The notes: generated by a model not told the origin, from the letters alone. Positions 1 to 9,290 are shown, counted from the first letter of the stretch. The stretch is 64,000 nucleotides of DNA from Geothermobacter hydrogeniphilus (GCF_002093115.1 NZ_NAAD01000009.1:1-64000), one strand, 5' to 3'. Numbers and translations: made by a program.

Positions 1-100
1 CCTCGATGTAGCTGCCGCTACACCTGTGGTTTCAGTCTTCGCGCGCCTTGCATCCGGGCACGTCTCGACCACCTTCAACGGTGGAGGAGGGTGGTGTGGG
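1..100. repeat. Truncated palindromic intergenic repeat (copy D1)
   Basis: A hairpin core TGTAGC-tgcc-GCTACA is followed by GCGCCTTGCAT and a tail reading CTCGACCACCTTCAACGG. The same order of motifs recurs at 10060-10125 downstream of another gene, so this is a dispersed repeat rather than unique sequence. The left half lies outside the window. It sits just beyond the stop of the aminotransferase gene. Confidence 0.6.
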
Positions 101-139
101 GAGGTCGTCACCCATCTGTTGTTTCCCCGTCTCTTCCTA

Positions 140-1432
140 TTATTGTCCCAGCCACTCCTCGATCAGATCGAAAGCGGTGACGATTTTTTCGCAGTTCTGG
201 CGCAGGAAAGCTTCGTCGAGGTCCTTGCCCCCCGGGACCTGTTCCGCGGCGGCCAGCGCGCGGGCACCGTCGAAGTCAACGTAGGCGAGGCGCACGGTCA
301 GTTCTTCCTCGGGGCGTCCGAAAGCGGTGCCGGGGAGGATTGCCACCCCGGTTTCGTCGAGCAGCCGTTTGCAGAGTTCGGGGCTGGTGCCGATTCCCCT
401 GGCGGCCAGCTTTTCCCGCAGGGGTTCGAAATCGGGGAAGAGATAGAAGCCCCCCTGCGGCGGAGCCAGTTGCAGCCCCATCCTGACCAGCCGCTGGTGA
501 ATGTAGTCTCCGAGAGTTGCCAGGATGCGGCGCGACTGCCAGAGGTAGCGTTCGATGCGGGTGCCGCCGTTGAAGGCGCGTACCGCGGCGTACTGAATCG
601 GAGCGCTGGTGGCGGTGAAGGTTTCGCTGGCGACGGCGGCCATGCCCTCCAGCAGCCAGTCGAGCTCCTTGGGAAAGATGAAGGTTCCCAGGCGCCAGCC
701 GCCGGCGCCGCACCACTTGCTCAGGCCGCTGCTGATGATGGTCCCCTCAGGATAGTAGCGGGCGATGGAGGCGTGTCCGCCGTCGAACTGCAGTTCGCCG
801 TAAATCTCGTCGGAAAGCAGGATGATGCGGTGCTTGCGGGCGACGGCGGCCAGTTCCTGCAGTTGCCGGTCGCTGTAGCTGTAGCCGGTCGGGTTGTTGG
901 GGTAGTTGAGAATGACGATCCGCGGTTTGGTCGGATCCTTGGCGCAGAGCCGTTCCAGTTCTTCCGGGGTCAGCAGCCAGCTGTTGTCTTCGCGGGTCGG
1001 TATCCAGCGCACCTGGTGGCCGACGATGTGGGCCTGGGGAGCGTAGGACACCCAGCTCGGGGTTGGAATGACCAGGTCGCCGTAGTAGACCAGCTGCAGG
1101 ATGAACATCAGCTCCTTTGATCCCGGGCCAACCAGCACATGCTCAGGGCGATAGACGAGAGACTGGGTCCGTTCAAAGTAATCAACCACCGCCTCCTGCA
1201 GGGCGGTCAGGCCCCGTACCGGCAGGTAGTCTTTCTGGTGGGCATTGGCACGCAATTCTTCCACGACCGGTTGCGGGACCGGGAAGGGGGACTGTCCGAG
1301 TCCAAGTTTGTAAACTCGGCGCCCTTCCTTGATGAGGCGGTTGGAGATTTCGTTGATTTCGAGCGTTGCCGAGAGGGGCAGCCCGCGGACATTGAGGTTG
1401 AGATGAACCTCGTGAACACTGTTGGTCGGCAT
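140..1432 (-). CDS. PLP-dependent aminotransferase, class I/II (fold type I)
   Basis: About 430 residues, the usual length for the aspartate/aromatic aminotransferase superfamily. Visible landmarks are NYPNNPTG near residue 176-183, the DEIYGE strand near 208 and the PLP-lysine motif SSGLSKW with Lys near 239, followed by GGWRLG; together these define a fold-type-I enzyme transferring amino groups from amino acids to 2-oxo acids in the cytoplasm. Substrate cannot be read from sequence. An in-frame ATG at 1447 overlaps the upstream regulator stop as ATGA, but the ATG at 1432 has AAAGGACC at a better distance, so I prefer 1432. The gene follows its GntR regulator directly, forming a two-gene operon probably controlled by that regulator. 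Confidence 0.85.
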   Translation of the reverse strand: MPTNSVHEVHLNLNVRGLPLSATLEINEISNRLIKEGRRVYKLGLGQSPFPVPQPVVEELRANAHQKDYLPVRGLTALQEAVVDYFERTQSLVYRPEHVLVGPGSKELMFILQLVYYGDLVIPTPSWVSYAPQAHIVGHQVRWIPTREDNSWLLTPEELERLCAKDPTKPRIVILNYPNNPTGYSYSDRQLQELAAVARKHRIILLSDEIYGELQFDGGHASIARYYPEGTIISSGLSKWCGAGGWRLGTFIFPKELDWLLEGMAAVASETFTATSAPIQYAAVRAFNGGTRIERYLWQSRRILATLGDYIHQRLVRMGLQLAPPQGGFYLFPDFEPLREKLAARGIGTSPELCKRLLDETGVAILPGTAFGRPEEELTVRLAYVDFDGARALAAAEQVPGGKDLDEAFLRQNCEKIVTAFDLIEEWLGQ

Positions 1433-1443
1433 GACGGGTCCTT

Positions 1444-2091
1444 TCATTGTTGCTGCACCGCGGCGATTTTACGCCCGGTTTCAAAGTAGTGGTCTCTGAT
1501 GGTTGCTTCAATCACGGTTGTATCCCGCTGCCGCAGGCTGTCGACAATCCTCAGGTGGCGGGCAGCGACTTCTTCCGGTTGATAGAGGGTGCCCCAGTAG
1601 CGGCAGAAGAGGATATGCAGCTTGCGGCTCAGTCGATCTCCGAAGTTGTAGAGTTCACGATTTGGACAGCGATCAAGAATCAGGTTGTGAAATTCTTCCC
1701 CTCGCTCGATCAGTTCCCGGTGCTGTTGTCGCCGGGCGTGGTTCTCCATGCGGCCACAGAGCTGCTGCAGGGTGCCCAGATCTTCCGCACTCAGACCGGG
1801 AGCGGCCAGCGCCGCGGCATAGCCTTCAATGACACCGCGGGTCTGGTAGGCATCGATGATTTCATGGCTGCTGAGCAGGGTGATGAAGTGCCCGCGCTGG
1901 GCCTGGTGGCTGAGCAGGCCTTCCCCGACCAGCTCGCGGAGAGCTTCGCGAACCGGTGCGCGGCTGATGCCGAGTTCGAGTGAGAGTTCCTGCTCAAGAA
2001 TTTTTTCTCCCGCCCTGAAACGGTCATTCATGATGCCGTCATAGATGTGCCTGATCACGTAATCTTTGTAGGTCGCTTTTGGAATTTCCAT
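1444..2091 (-). CDS. GntR-family (FCD/FadR subfamily) transcriptional regulator
   Basis: About 215 residues. The N-terminus is a winged helix-turn-helix (EQELSLELGISRAPVREALREL followed by GLLSHQAQRGHFI, typical of GntR), and the C-terminal two-thirds is alpha-helical with the metal/ligand-binding FCD layout (EFHNLILDRC then an R..ARHLRIVDSL stretch and a final DHY). The family usually represses or activates neighbouring metabolic genes in response to a small carboxylate. Start chosen at 2091 because GGAGAG lies just upstream; in-frame ATGs also occur at 2103 and 2121. It overlaps or abuts the aminotransferase and is probably co-transcribed with it. A 41-bp dyad covers its start region, suggesting autoregulation. 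Confidence 0.85.
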   Translation of the reverse strand: MEIPKATYKDYVIRHIYDGIMNDRFRAGEKILEQELSLELGISRAPVREALRELVGEGLLSHQAQRGHFITLLSSHEIIDAYQTRGVIEGYAAALAAPGLSAEDLGTLQQLCGRMENHARRQQHRELIERGEEFHNLILDRCPNRELYNFGDRLSRKLHILFCRYWGTLYQPEEVAARHLRIVDSLRQRDTTVIEATIRDHYFETGRKIAAVQQQ

Positions 2092-2092
2092 A

Positions 2093-2133
2093 CGGCTCTC
2101 CATGATGTCGAATGTCGACATTATGGAGAGCCG
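2093..2133. promoter_or_regulatory. 41-bp imperfect palindrome over the GntR gene start
   Basis: CGGCTCTCCAT at one end is exactly complementary to ATGGAGAGCCG at the other, and the centre contains ATGTCGACAT-type symmetry. In the mRNA sense the downstream arm includes the GGAG ribosome-binding site of the regulator. It may be a DNA operator for autoregulation, an RNA hairpin that hides the ribosome-binding site, or both. The symmetry is seen; the role is inferred. Confidence 0.55.
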
Positions 2134-2425
2134 GTAAAAATTTGCAAGCGGAAAATGACCTCGATTCGTGCTGTGACTGTCCCGCGGCCCTGGTTTTTTC
2201 ATCAATGTCCCGTGGCGGCTGTGCAAAGCCGAAGAATTGGCAACGGTTTCGCGCAACCGGTGGATGTTCAACATGCCGCGGTTTTGTGCGCGGAAGGCTC
2301 TCAGCAAAACACTTTTTCCAGTTTAGAATCTCACTGCTGTCCAAAGATGGCTGATTCTCTGTTTGCCATTCCCTTCCCACTCACGTCGGCAGGAGCAACC
2401 TGCCTCGTCATTCAAGGAGAACGTC

Positions 2426-3559
2426 ATGAATTTTCAAACGGTAAAATTGATGATTGCGGTACTCATTCTGGCTGCAGGTTTTTCCTGGACGGGCAACGCT
2501 CTGGCCTTTCCATCCTTCGGCAATGATGTCAATACCTTCTGCAGTCAGACCCAGCCGTTCACCGGAGACTGCACCCTCTGTCATACCACCGGCAGCAAGT
2601 CGGACCCGACCTCGGCGAAGTCGGCCTACAAGGCCAATGATCTCTGTTTTTTCTGCGGCGGCGAGCCGCAGTGCAATACCGGTCCGACCTGTACCGACCT
2701 AGACAAGGATGGTTTCTACGCTGAAGGTCAGGCCTGCGGCACCATGGCTGATTGCGATGACAGCAATCCCGCCATCAACCCCGGTGCGGCTGAAAACTGC
2801 AGCGACGGTATCGACAATAACTGCAATGGCCTGATCGACAGCCAGGATCCGGCCGCGGTCGGTTGTCCGGCGCAGTGCACTGACGCCGACAATGATGGTT
2901 TCAACGTTGATGGTACCGCAGGTTGTGGCCCGCAGGATTGTGATGACCAGGATGCCGCCATCAATCCGGGAACCGCCGAGATCTGTGGTGACAACATCGA
3001 TAACGATTGTGACGGTCAGGTCGACGAGGGTTGTGTCAGTTCCTGTCCGGATGCCGATGCCGACGGTTACACTGATGCCGCCTGTGGCGGCGCCGACTGT
3101 GATGATGCCGAACCGCTGATCAATCCGGGTATGAAGGATCTTTGCGGCAACGGCATCGATGAAAACTGTAATGGTCTGCAGGATGATGTCTGCGCGGCCT
3201 GTCCGGGGGGCGGTGCCTTCATGGTCAAGAAAGCCAGGTTTGATTTCAAAAAAGGACGACTCGATGTCAAAGGCAAGGCGACCGTCGGCAGCAGTGTGCA
3301 GATCTTCGATGCCGAAACCGGCAGCCTGCTGGCCTCGGGTGTTCCGGTGAAAGGGGATGCATGGAAGGCCCGTATCGAGCTCGATGAAGCGCCGGCGCGG
3401 ATCAGTGCAAAAAGTGACGCCGGTTGTCAGGCGGAACAGGATGTCACCGTCAAGGGCCGCAAAGATCACGATGAGGATGATCCGTCTGACGACGATCATG
3501 GAGATGACCGTGGCAAAGACCGTGGCAAAGACAAGGGGAAGAAGCAGCATGATGATTGA
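2426..3559 (+). CDS. Secreted mono-haem protein with MopE-type metal-binding repeats
   Basis: About 377 residues. A signal peptide (roughly residues 1-28, ending ALA) directs export. Near residue 47 a CTLCH motif fits a covalently bound c-type haem. It is followed by at least three copies of the MopE/PF11617 motif (DxDxDG...DCDD...INPG..E.C.DGIDNNCNG), a calcium- or copper-binding repeat of extracellular proteins. The last 40 residues are a low-complexity Asp/Lys/Gly/His tail. Ribosome-binding site AAGGAGA precedes the ATG at 2426; an upstream ATG lacks one. A strong terminator follows, so it is probably monocistronic. An envelope or extracellular redox or metal-binding role is inferred. Confidence 0.8.
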   Translation: MNFQTVKLMIAVLILAAGFSWTGNALAFPSFGNDVNTFCSQTQPFTGDCTLCHTTGSKSDPTSAKSAYKANDLCFFCGGEPQCNTGPTCTDLDKDGFYAEGQACGTMADCDDSNPAINPGAAENCSDGIDNNCNGLIDSQDPAAVGCPAQCTDADNDGFNVDGTAGCGPQDCDDQDAAINPGTAEICGDNIDNDCDGQVDEGCVSSCPDADADGYTDAACGGADCDDAEPLINPGMKDLCGNGIDENCNGLQDDVCAACPGGGAFMVKKARFDFKKGRLDVKGKATVGSSVQIFDAETGSLLASGVPVKGDAWKARIELDEAPARISAKSDAGCQAEQDVTVKGRKDHDEDDPSDDDHGDDRGKDRGKDKGKKQHDD

Positions 3560-3596
3560 TTCGGGGCTGCTGACGTAAGTTCAGAGACAACCATTC

Positions 3597-3634
3597 AGCC
3601 GGGGAAGCCAATCTGCTTCTCCGGCTTTTTTTTT
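3597..3634 (+). terminator. Rho-independent terminator after the MopE-repeat gene
   Basis: AGCCGGGGAAGC pairs with GCTTCTCCGGCT around a short loop and is followed by a run of nine T. Confidence 0.9.
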
Positions 3635-3758
3635 CGAACTCTTTGCTTGAAGCTGTTAATATTCCCCTGAATCAGTGAGTTCGGCACCGGCAAACGGCAC
3701 GTGTTCCCGCCGGGCAATGCTCGCTGTCCACCCTCGATTCGAAGGAAAGGAAGGTTTC

Positions 3759-4598
3759 ATGTCATCCAGAATGCTGTTGCTTTTGCTGTTGTTACTGCTC
3801 TGTCTGCCGGTCGGTGCGGTTCGTGCCGAGGTGGAGGGGAGAACGGTTCGCACGGTTGATCTTCCTGAGACAGCCAGGCAGGTTGTGATCAGCCCCGGCG
3901 GCCGCAGTTATTTTGTTCTCGGCGCAGAGAAGCTCTATCTTTATTCGATTGACGGTCGCCAGATCGGCTCGGTCGAGATCGGCAGCGATGTTGTCGGAAT
4001 TACCCCCCAGAGTGACGGCCTGGTGTTGCTGCATCGCAAGGGGAAGCAGCGTCTTGAGTACCTGTCGCTGGATGTCATTCAGCAGATCGACACCACCGAT
4101 TCACCGGTGCGCGGCAATCTCGATGCGCCGGTCACCATCGTTGTTTTCGACGATTTTCAATGTCCTTACTGTGCCCGTCTGGCGCCGACGCTGAAAAAGG
4201 TGCTGGCCAACAATCCGCAGAATGTCCGGATGGTTTTGAAGAACTTTCCCTTGAGCATGCATCGTTACGCGCGCGCCGCAGCTGTTGCTGCTGAAGCCGC
4301 CGGTCGTCAGGGAAAATTCTGGGAGATGCACGATCAGCTCTTTGCCAACTACAATCAACTCAATGAGCAGAAAATTGACGATCTTGCCCGGCAGATCGGC
4401 CTGGATATGAAACGTTTCAACGAGGATCGCAAGGATGCCGCGATTCAGGCGGCTATCAGTCGGGACCAGGAGCAGGGCAGTGCCCTCGGGGTGCGCGGCA
4501 CGCCGACGGTTTTCATCAACGGCCGCCTGCTGCGGGATCGCAGCGAACGGGGATTTCAGCAGGTGATAGATGCCGAACTGGCAAAACTGAAAAAATAA
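3759..4598 (+). CDS. DsbA-family thiol:disulfide oxidoreductase with an N-terminal extension
   Basis: About 279 residues. Residues 1-23 form a very Leu-rich signal peptide. Residues 25-110 are a beta-rich segment (YFVLGAEKLYLYSIDGR and similar) that resembles propeller-like strands and is not part of DsbA. Residues ~118-279 are a DsbA/Thioredoxin_4 domain with the CPYC active site after FDDFQ, and the cis-proline loop RGTPTVFING. It should act in the periplasm on disulfides, perhaps in cytochrome or secreted-protein maturation. ATG 3759 is chosen for the AAGGAAGG ribosome-binding site; an upstream in-frame ATG has none and would spoil the signal peptide. Confidence 0.85.
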   Translation: MSSRMLLLLLLLLLCLPVGAVRAEVEGRTVRTVDLPETARQVVISPGGRSYFVLGAEKLYLYSIDGRQIGSVEIGSDVVGITPQSDGLVLLHRKGKQRLEYLSLDVIQQIDTTDSPVRGNLDAPVTIVVFDDFQCPYCARLAPTLKKVLANNPQNVRMVLKNFPLSMHRYARAAAVAAEAAGRQGKFWEMHDQLFANYNQLNEQKIDDLARQIGLDMKRFNEDRKDAAIQAAISRDQEQGSALGVRGTPTVFINGRLLRDRSERGFQQVIDAELAKLKK

Positions 4599-4607
4599 GC
4601 TGCGAGG

Positions 4608-4705
4608 GGCGGTTCTTTTGCCCCGGCTCGGTGTTGCGTCCCTCTTCGTATGTGCGACCTGGCGAACGCTACGCCTCCGCGCTCATCGGCACGCGCCTTG
4701 ATCCG
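4608..4705. repeat. Palindromic intergenic repeat, first of two tandem copies
   Basis: Runs from GGCGGTTCTTTTG to CGCGCCTTGATC and contains the degenerate core GCGACCTGGCGAACGCTACG. The second copy at 4773-4868 differs at only a few positions. The GTTGC...GCTACGCCTC...CGCGCCTTGAT order matches the element at 19762-19879. Confidence 0.7.
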
Positions 4706-4772
4706 AGACAAAACTCCTCGCCCTTTGTCGGGAGAGGTTGCCGGGATAGTTGATCTTCATGGAGAGAGTCGC

Positions 4773-4868
4773 GGCGGTTCTTTTGTCCCGGCTCGGCGTT
4801 GCGTCCCTCTTCGTATGTGCGACCTGGTGAACGTTACGCCTCCGTACTCATCGGCACGCGCCTTGATT
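4773..4868. repeat. Palindromic intergenic repeat, second tandem copy
   Basis: Near-identical to 4608-4705 with single-base changes (GCGAACGCTACG to GTGAACGTTACG, CGCGCTC to CGTACTC). The two copies lie about 165 bp apart, between convergent genes. Confidence 0.7.
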
Positions 4869-4869
4869 T

Positions 4870-4910
4870 AAACGAAAACTCCTCACCGCGGTGGTGGGGA
4901 GTTTTCGTTT
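4870..4910. terminator. Bidirectional terminator between the DsbA-like gene and sucB
   Basis: AAACGAAAACTCC pairs with GGAGTTTTCGTTT around a CACC/GGTG inner stem, giving T-rich 3' flanks on both strands. It lies between convergent genes. Confidence 0.8.
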
Positions 4911-4931
4911 GTGGGCTGCAGAATTCCTTGC

Positions 4932-6050
4932 TCAGAGTTCAAGTAGCGAAGCATCGACCTGTTCGATGAACTCCTTGACGGTTTTGAGGAAGGTGACCGC
5001 CTGTTTGCCGTCGATGACCCGGTGATCATAGCTGAGCGCCAGGTACATCATCGGCCGGATCTCGACTTTGCCGTCGATGGCGACCGGCCGTTGGATGATG
5101 TTGTGCATGCCGAGTACGCCGGTCTGCGGCGGGTTGATGATCGGGGTACTGAGCATCGAACCGTAGACCCCGCCGTTGCTGATGGTGAAGGTGCCGCCTT
5201 CGAGATCGGCCAGGGTCAGCTTGTTGGTCTGTACTTTTCGGCTGAATTCGGCGATCGCCGTTTCGATCTCGGCACTCGACAGCCGGTCGGCATCACGCAG
5301 GACCGGGACCACCAGCCCCTTTTTTCCACCGACGGCAATGCCCATGTCATAGAAATCATGGTAGACGATATCGTCACCATCGATGCGGGCGTTGACCTCC
5401 GGGACCGCCTTCAGGGCGGCGACGACGGCGCGCACGAAGAAGGACATCATCCCCAGCTTGACGCCGAATTTCTGCTGGAAGGCGTCCTTGTACTCGCCGC
5501 GCAGGGCCATCAGCCGACTCATATCGGCTTCGTTGAAGGTGGTCAGCATCGCGGTCTGCTGGCGGGCGGCCAGCAGGTGGGCGGCTATTTTTTTGCGGAT
5601 TGGGCTCATCGGCACCCGGCGGACGCGTTCATCGTCAGCCGGGTGCGGCAGGTCAACAGTCTTCGGCGTGCCGGCGACAGCGGGCTGCGGTGCTGGTGCG
5701 GCGGGGCTCGGTGTCGGTACGGCAGCCAGTTTCCGGGGAGCGGCTGGAACCGCGGCCGGTTCAGCCTGTGGTGCGATGCTCTCAGGTCTCGGTGTCGGTT
5801 TGGGTGCTTCCGCCACGTTTTTGGAGTCGATCAGGGTGGCGATCACTGTACCGATCTTGACCGTTTTCCCTTCCTCCACGTTGAGATGGATAGTGCCGGA
5901 ATCCTCGGCATGCAGTTCCAGGGAGATTTTGTCGGTTTCCAGTTCGCAGAGCAGGTCGTCCTTACTGACCCGGTTGCCCTCGGCGACATGCCATTTGGCG
6001 ATGGTCGCCTCAAAAATTGATTCACCCACTTCGGGGACCAGGATTTCCAT
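4932..6050 (-). CDS. sucB: 2-oxoglutarate dehydrogenase E2, dihydrolipoamide succinyltransferase
   Basis: 372 residues. Residues 1-75 are a lipoyl domain with Lys41 in ETDKISLE as the lipoylation site. Residues 76-140 are an Ala/Pro linker. Residues ~145-372 are the acyltransferase catalytic domain ending with the SYDHRVIDG active-site motif. Transfers succinyl from E1 to CoA in the TCA cycle. The ~35-residue E1/E3-binding (PSBD) domain expected between linker and catalytic domain is not recognisable, and the protein is ~30 residues shorter than E. coli SucB. It lies 23 bp after sucA with a GAAGGAG ribosome-binding site. No E3 (lpd) gene is nearby; the lipA at 11.4-12.3 kb could supply lipoate. 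Confidence 0.93.
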   Translation of the reverse strand: MEILVPEVGESIFEATIAKWHVAEGNRVSKDDLLCELETDKISLELHAEDSGTIHLNVEEGKTVKIGTVIATLIDSKNVAEAPKPTPRPESIAPQAEPAAVPAAPRKLAAVPTPSPAAPAPQPAVAGTPKTVDLPHPADDERVRRVPMSPIRKKIAAHLLAARQQTAMLTTFNEADMSRLMALRGEYKDAFQQKFGVKLGMMSFFVRAVVAALKAVPEVNARIDGDDIVYHDFYDMGIAVGGKKGLVVPVLRDADRLSSAEIETAIAEFSRKVQTNKLTLADLEGGTFTISNGGVYGSMLSTPIINPPQTGVLGMHNIIQRPVAIDGKVEIRPMMYLALSYDHRVIDGKQAVTFLKTVKEFIEQVDASLLEL

Positions 6051-6073
6051 GCGTCTCCACTCCTTCAGTGATC

Positions 6074-8755
6074 TTACAGGCTGAATGCCAGGCTGATCAG
6101 TTTCTTCTGTTCCTGATTGTGTTGCCGGTGACTGCCGACCGCCGTGGCCGCCATGGCCGGACGGCCGACGTAGACCGGATCGGTCCCCAGCAGGTCGGCC
6201 AGATGCGGACGGATGTAGCTCCAGGCGCCGCCATTGGCGGGCTCCTCCTGGACCCAGGCGTAGGCTCTGGCCCTCGGATAGCAGTCGAACGCCTGACGCA
6301 GCGCTTCTTCTCGCAGCGGGTAGAGCTGTTCGATGCGGACCAGGGCGACATCCTCCCGCTGGTCGGCCCTTTTTTTCTCCAGCAGTTCGAAATAGATCTT
6401 GCCGCTGCAGATCAGCACGGTCTGGACAGCTGAGGCGGAAATATCATCGGTCAGAACTTCGCAGAAGCGTGCCTTGGACAGATCATCCAGTTTCGAGCGG
6501 CAGACGGGATGGCGCAACAGGCTTTTGGGCGAGAAGATGATCAGCGGCCGTCGCCAGGGGACCTTCATCTGTCGTCGCAGCAGGTGAAACAGCTGGGCCG
6601 GGGTACTCGGATTGACGAGCTGCAGGTTGTTGTCGGCGCAGAGCAGCAGATAGCGTTCGATGCGGGCGCTGGAGTGCTCGGCCCCCTGACCCTCGTAGCC
6701 GTGCGGCAGGTACATCACCAGGCCGCTGGTGCGATCCCATTTTGAGCCGCTGCTGCTGATGAACTGGTCGATGATGACCTGGGCGCCGTTGGCGAAGTCA
6801 CCGAACTGTGCTTCCCAGATGGTCAGACCTTCGGGCATTTCAAGAGAATAGCCGTATTCAAAGCCGAGGACCGCGTTCTCTGACAGCATGCTGTTGTAGA
6901 CCTGGATCGGTGCCTGGGTCGAGGAGAGGAAGGCAAGTGGCACGTAGAGTTGTCCATTTCTGCTGTCGACCAGCACGGCGTGGCGGTGGTTGAAGGTTCC
7001 GCGGCGGCAGTCCTGGCCGGAGAGGCGGATCGGCACGCCTTCGCTGAGCAGGGTGGCGAAGGCCAGCGCCTCGGCGGCGCCCCAGTCGAGTCCGGAATCG
7101 TCGAGGACCATTTTACGACGGTTTTCCAGCAACCGGGCGATCTTCGGGTGCGGGGTGAAGGCCGGGGGCAGGGTGGTTATCCTGCGTGCCAGCTTCTGCA
7201 GGGTCTGTACCGGGGTGCCGGTGGTGATGTCGGCCGGGGTGTAGTCCCGCTGGATGTTGCTCCATTTTCCCTGGTAGCCGGGGGCCTGGTCGACAACTTC
7301 ACCCTTCAGGGCCTCTTCAAGACGCAGGTTGATTTGCGCCGCCTGTTGTTCAATCCGCTGCGGATCGATTCCTTCGCTGACCAGTCGGGCGGCATAAACT
7401 TCGTGGACCGGTGGACGTCGGCGGATCTTTTCGTACATCAGTGGCTGGGTGAAGAAGGGTTCGTCTCCTTCATTATGTCCCTGGCGCCGATAACAGATGA
7501 TTTCGATCACCGCATCCCTGCCGAAACACTGCCGGTAGTCGAGGGCCAGTTCAGCGACGAAGGCGGCGGCTTCCGGGTCCTCGCCATGCACGTGAAAGAT
7601 CGGCACCATCAGCATCTTGGCGACATCGGTGGCATACAGGGTCGAGCGGGCGTGAGCCGGCGAGGTGGTGAAGCCGATCTGGTTGTTGAGGACGATATGC
7701 AGGGTGCCGCCGGTATGGTAGCCGTCGAGCTGGGAGAGGTTGAGGGTCTCCGGCACCATCCCCTGACCGGCGAAGGCGGCATCGCCGTGAATCAGGATCG
7801 GCAGCACCTTGCGCCGTCCGCCGGGACCGTAGTTGCTGTGCCGGGCACGACATTTGCCTTCCACCACCGGATTGACCGCTTCGAGATGACTCGGATTCGA
7901 GGCGATGGAAAGGTGGACCGTCTCCCCGCAAGGGAACCGGCGGTCGCAGGAGAATCCCTTGTGATACTTGACATCCCCTTCGCCGACGAAAGCGAGTTCG
8001 ATGTTGTCGGTGAATTCGGCGAACATGTTGGCGAGCGGTTTGCCGAAGATATTGGCTAGTACGTTGAGGCGTCCGCGGTGGGCCATGCCGAGAACGATAT
8101 CCTTCATTTGCAGATCAGCCGCGTGCTCGGCGATACATTCGAGCAGCGGGATCATCACTTCACCCCCTTCGAGGGAAAAACGTTTCTGGCCGACGAACTT
8201 GCGGTGCAGAAAGAGTTCAAACAGTGAAGCTTCCTGCAGCTTGCGCAGAAGGCTCAGTTTCTGTTCATCGTCAAGTTGCGGACGGTTGCGGACGCTCTCC
8301 ATCCGTTCTTTCAGCCACTCGCGTTCATCCGGGTCCTGGATATGCATGAATTCGACCCCGATGTTGCGGCAGTAGGTTTCCCGCAGCAGGTCAAGAATTT
8401 CGCGCAGAGTTGCCTTCTGGCGGAGAAACCGTCTTGGATGAAAACAGGTGTCAAGATCCTCTTCCCCGAGGTCGAACGCCTCCAGGGCCAGCGCCGGGTG
8501 AGGCGGCGGGCAGGGATTGAGCGGATCGGTGCAGGCCTGCAGGTGGCCGAGGTCGCGATAACGATAGATCAGCGAGTCGACCGCCGACTGTTTCAGGGCA
8601 CGTTCAGCGTCCAGTTCGGCGGAGGTGGTCTGACGCGCCAGTTCGAAGCCGCTGAAAAAGGAACGAAGGTCATCCGGTACGGCGCGCGGGTCTTCCTGCC
8701 AGAGACGGAATTGATTCTCCAGCCATTCGGGACTGGCGTTGGCGTTGAGCGTCAT
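6074..8755 (-). CDS. sucA: 2-oxoglutarate dehydrogenase E1 component
   Basis: 893 residues, close to the family length of ~900-930. The N-terminus ([16 protein letters not shown]) is the short E2-binding segment; the thiamine-diphosphate domain has [11 protein letters not shown] and the GDAAF...N-N-Q-I-G-F segment that binds ThDP and Mg; the C-terminal half includes the transketolase-like pyrimidine domain. It decarboxylates 2-oxoglutarate and reductively succinylates the E2 lipoyl group. First gene of a sucA-sucB operon. Many anaerobic relatives rely on a ferredoxin-linked 2-oxoglutarate oxidoreductase, so this NAD-linked complex hints at an oxidative TCA cycle with respiration. Confidence 0.96.
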   Translation of the reverse strand: MTLNANASPEWLENQFRLWQEDPRAVPDDLRSFFSGFELARQTTSAELDAERALKQSAVDSLIYRYRDLGHLQACTDPLNPCPPPHPALALEAFDLGEEDLDTCFHPRRFLRQKATLREILDLLRETYCRNIGVEFMHIQDPDEREWLKERMESVRNRPQLDDEQKLSLLRKLQEASLFELFLHRKFVGQKRFSLEGGEVMIPLLECIAEHAADLQMKDIVLGMAHRGRLNVLANIFGKPLANMFAEFTDNIELAFVGEGDVKYHKGFSCDRRFPCGETVHLSIASNPSHLEAVNPVVEGKCRARHSNYGPGGRRKVLPILIHGDAAFAGQGMVPETLNLSQLDGYHTGGTLHIVLNNQIGFTTSPAHARSTLYATDVAKMLMVPIFHVHGEDPEAAAFVAELALDYRQCFGRDAVIEIICYRRQGHNEGDEPFFTQPLMYEKIRRRPPVHEVYAARLVSEGIDPQRIEQQAAQINLRLEEALKGEVVDQAPGYQGKWSNIQRDYTPADITTGTPVQTLQKLARRITTLPPAFTPHPKIARLLENRRKMVLDDSGLDWGAAEALAFATLLSEGVPIRLSGQDCRRGTFNHRHAVLVDSRNGQLYVPLAFLSSTQAPIQVYNSMLSENAVLGFEYGYSLEMPEGLTIWEAQFGDFANGAQVIIDQFISSSGSKWDRTSGLVMYLPHGYEGQGAEHSSARIERYLLLCADNNLQLVNPSTPAQLFHLLRRQMKVPWRRPLIIFSPKSLLRHPVCRSKLDDLSKARFCEVLTDDISASAVQTVLICSGKIYFELLEKKRADQREDVALVRIEQLYPLREEALRQAFDCYPRARAYAWVQEEPANGGAWSYIRPHLADLLGTDPVYVGRPAMAATAVGSHRQHNQEQKKLISLAFSL

Positions 8756-8882
8756 GTCATTCAGACCTGTTTCGAGATGAGGGTAACATATTGAATTTCC
8801 AGATGGAGTATATCAAGCGGCGCAGGGCATGCAACGTCGTCGATACCCTGCCTCCGGTTCGACCACCGGTGTGAGCTCTGAC

Positions 8883-8931
8883 TCCCCCTTAATGACCGGA
8901 AGCGTCCGGTCGAAGAGTAGAACGAGGGGGG
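8883..8931. other. Nested hairpin in the gap between sucA and a small divergent gene
   Basis: A perfect 7-bp stem GACCGGA-agcg-TCCGGTC is enclosed by CCCCC and GGGGG. It could be a leader structure or an attenuator for either divergent transcript. Only the symmetry is seen. The rest of 8756-8963 shows nothing recognisable. Confidence 0.3.
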
Positions 8932-8963
8932 CATCAGGTGTCCCGGAAATTTGAGGGTTGTCT

Positions 8964-9290
8964 ATGGGGCGGGAAAAGAAGCGGGAACAGGAAGCCGGAT
9001 TGATTTATGATGTGGCCGGACGGCTTGGCTGCAGTGATCGTGAGTTGTTCGTGCGGGCCTATCACCAGTGGTATGGCCATTCTCCCGGCCAGGCTGAACT
9101 GGAATGCTGCCTTGATCTTTTTGCCCGCCGAGGGGATATCCCTTTCTGGGTACGGGGTTTCGTGCGCAATTACCTGGGGCGGCCGACGCATCAACGGGGG
9201 CTTTGCCACCGGCGCGACCTGCCGAAAAAAGTGGTTGAAGGTCTGTTGCTGATTGCCGCCCTTGAGTTGCTGTCGTTCCTGCCGTTCTAG
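8964..9290 (+). CDS. Hypothetical small protein
   Basis: 108 residues, not recognised. The N-terminal half is Arg/Lys/Glu-rich (MGREKKREQEAG), followed by helices with YHQWYGHSP and CCLDLFARRGDIPFWVRGFVRNYLGR; the final 18 residues are hydrophobic (VVEGLLLIAALELLSFLPF), possibly a membrane anchor. GAGGG sits six bases before the ATG. The stop codon falls within the terminal inverted repeat of the palindromic element at 9287, so the element may have set the present C-terminus. Confidence 0.6.
   Translation: MGREKKREQEAGLIYDVAGRLGCSDRELFVRAYHQWYGHSPGQAELECCLDLFARRGDIPFWVRGFVRNYLGRPTHQRGLCHRRDLPKKVVEGLLLIAALELLSFLPF

Noticed and set aside
26-1120. Long plus-strand reading frame opposite the aminotransferase
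   Set aside because: It is the antisense shadow of a clear PLP enzyme with a ribosome-binding site and conserved motifs; the product is low-complexity and has no domain.
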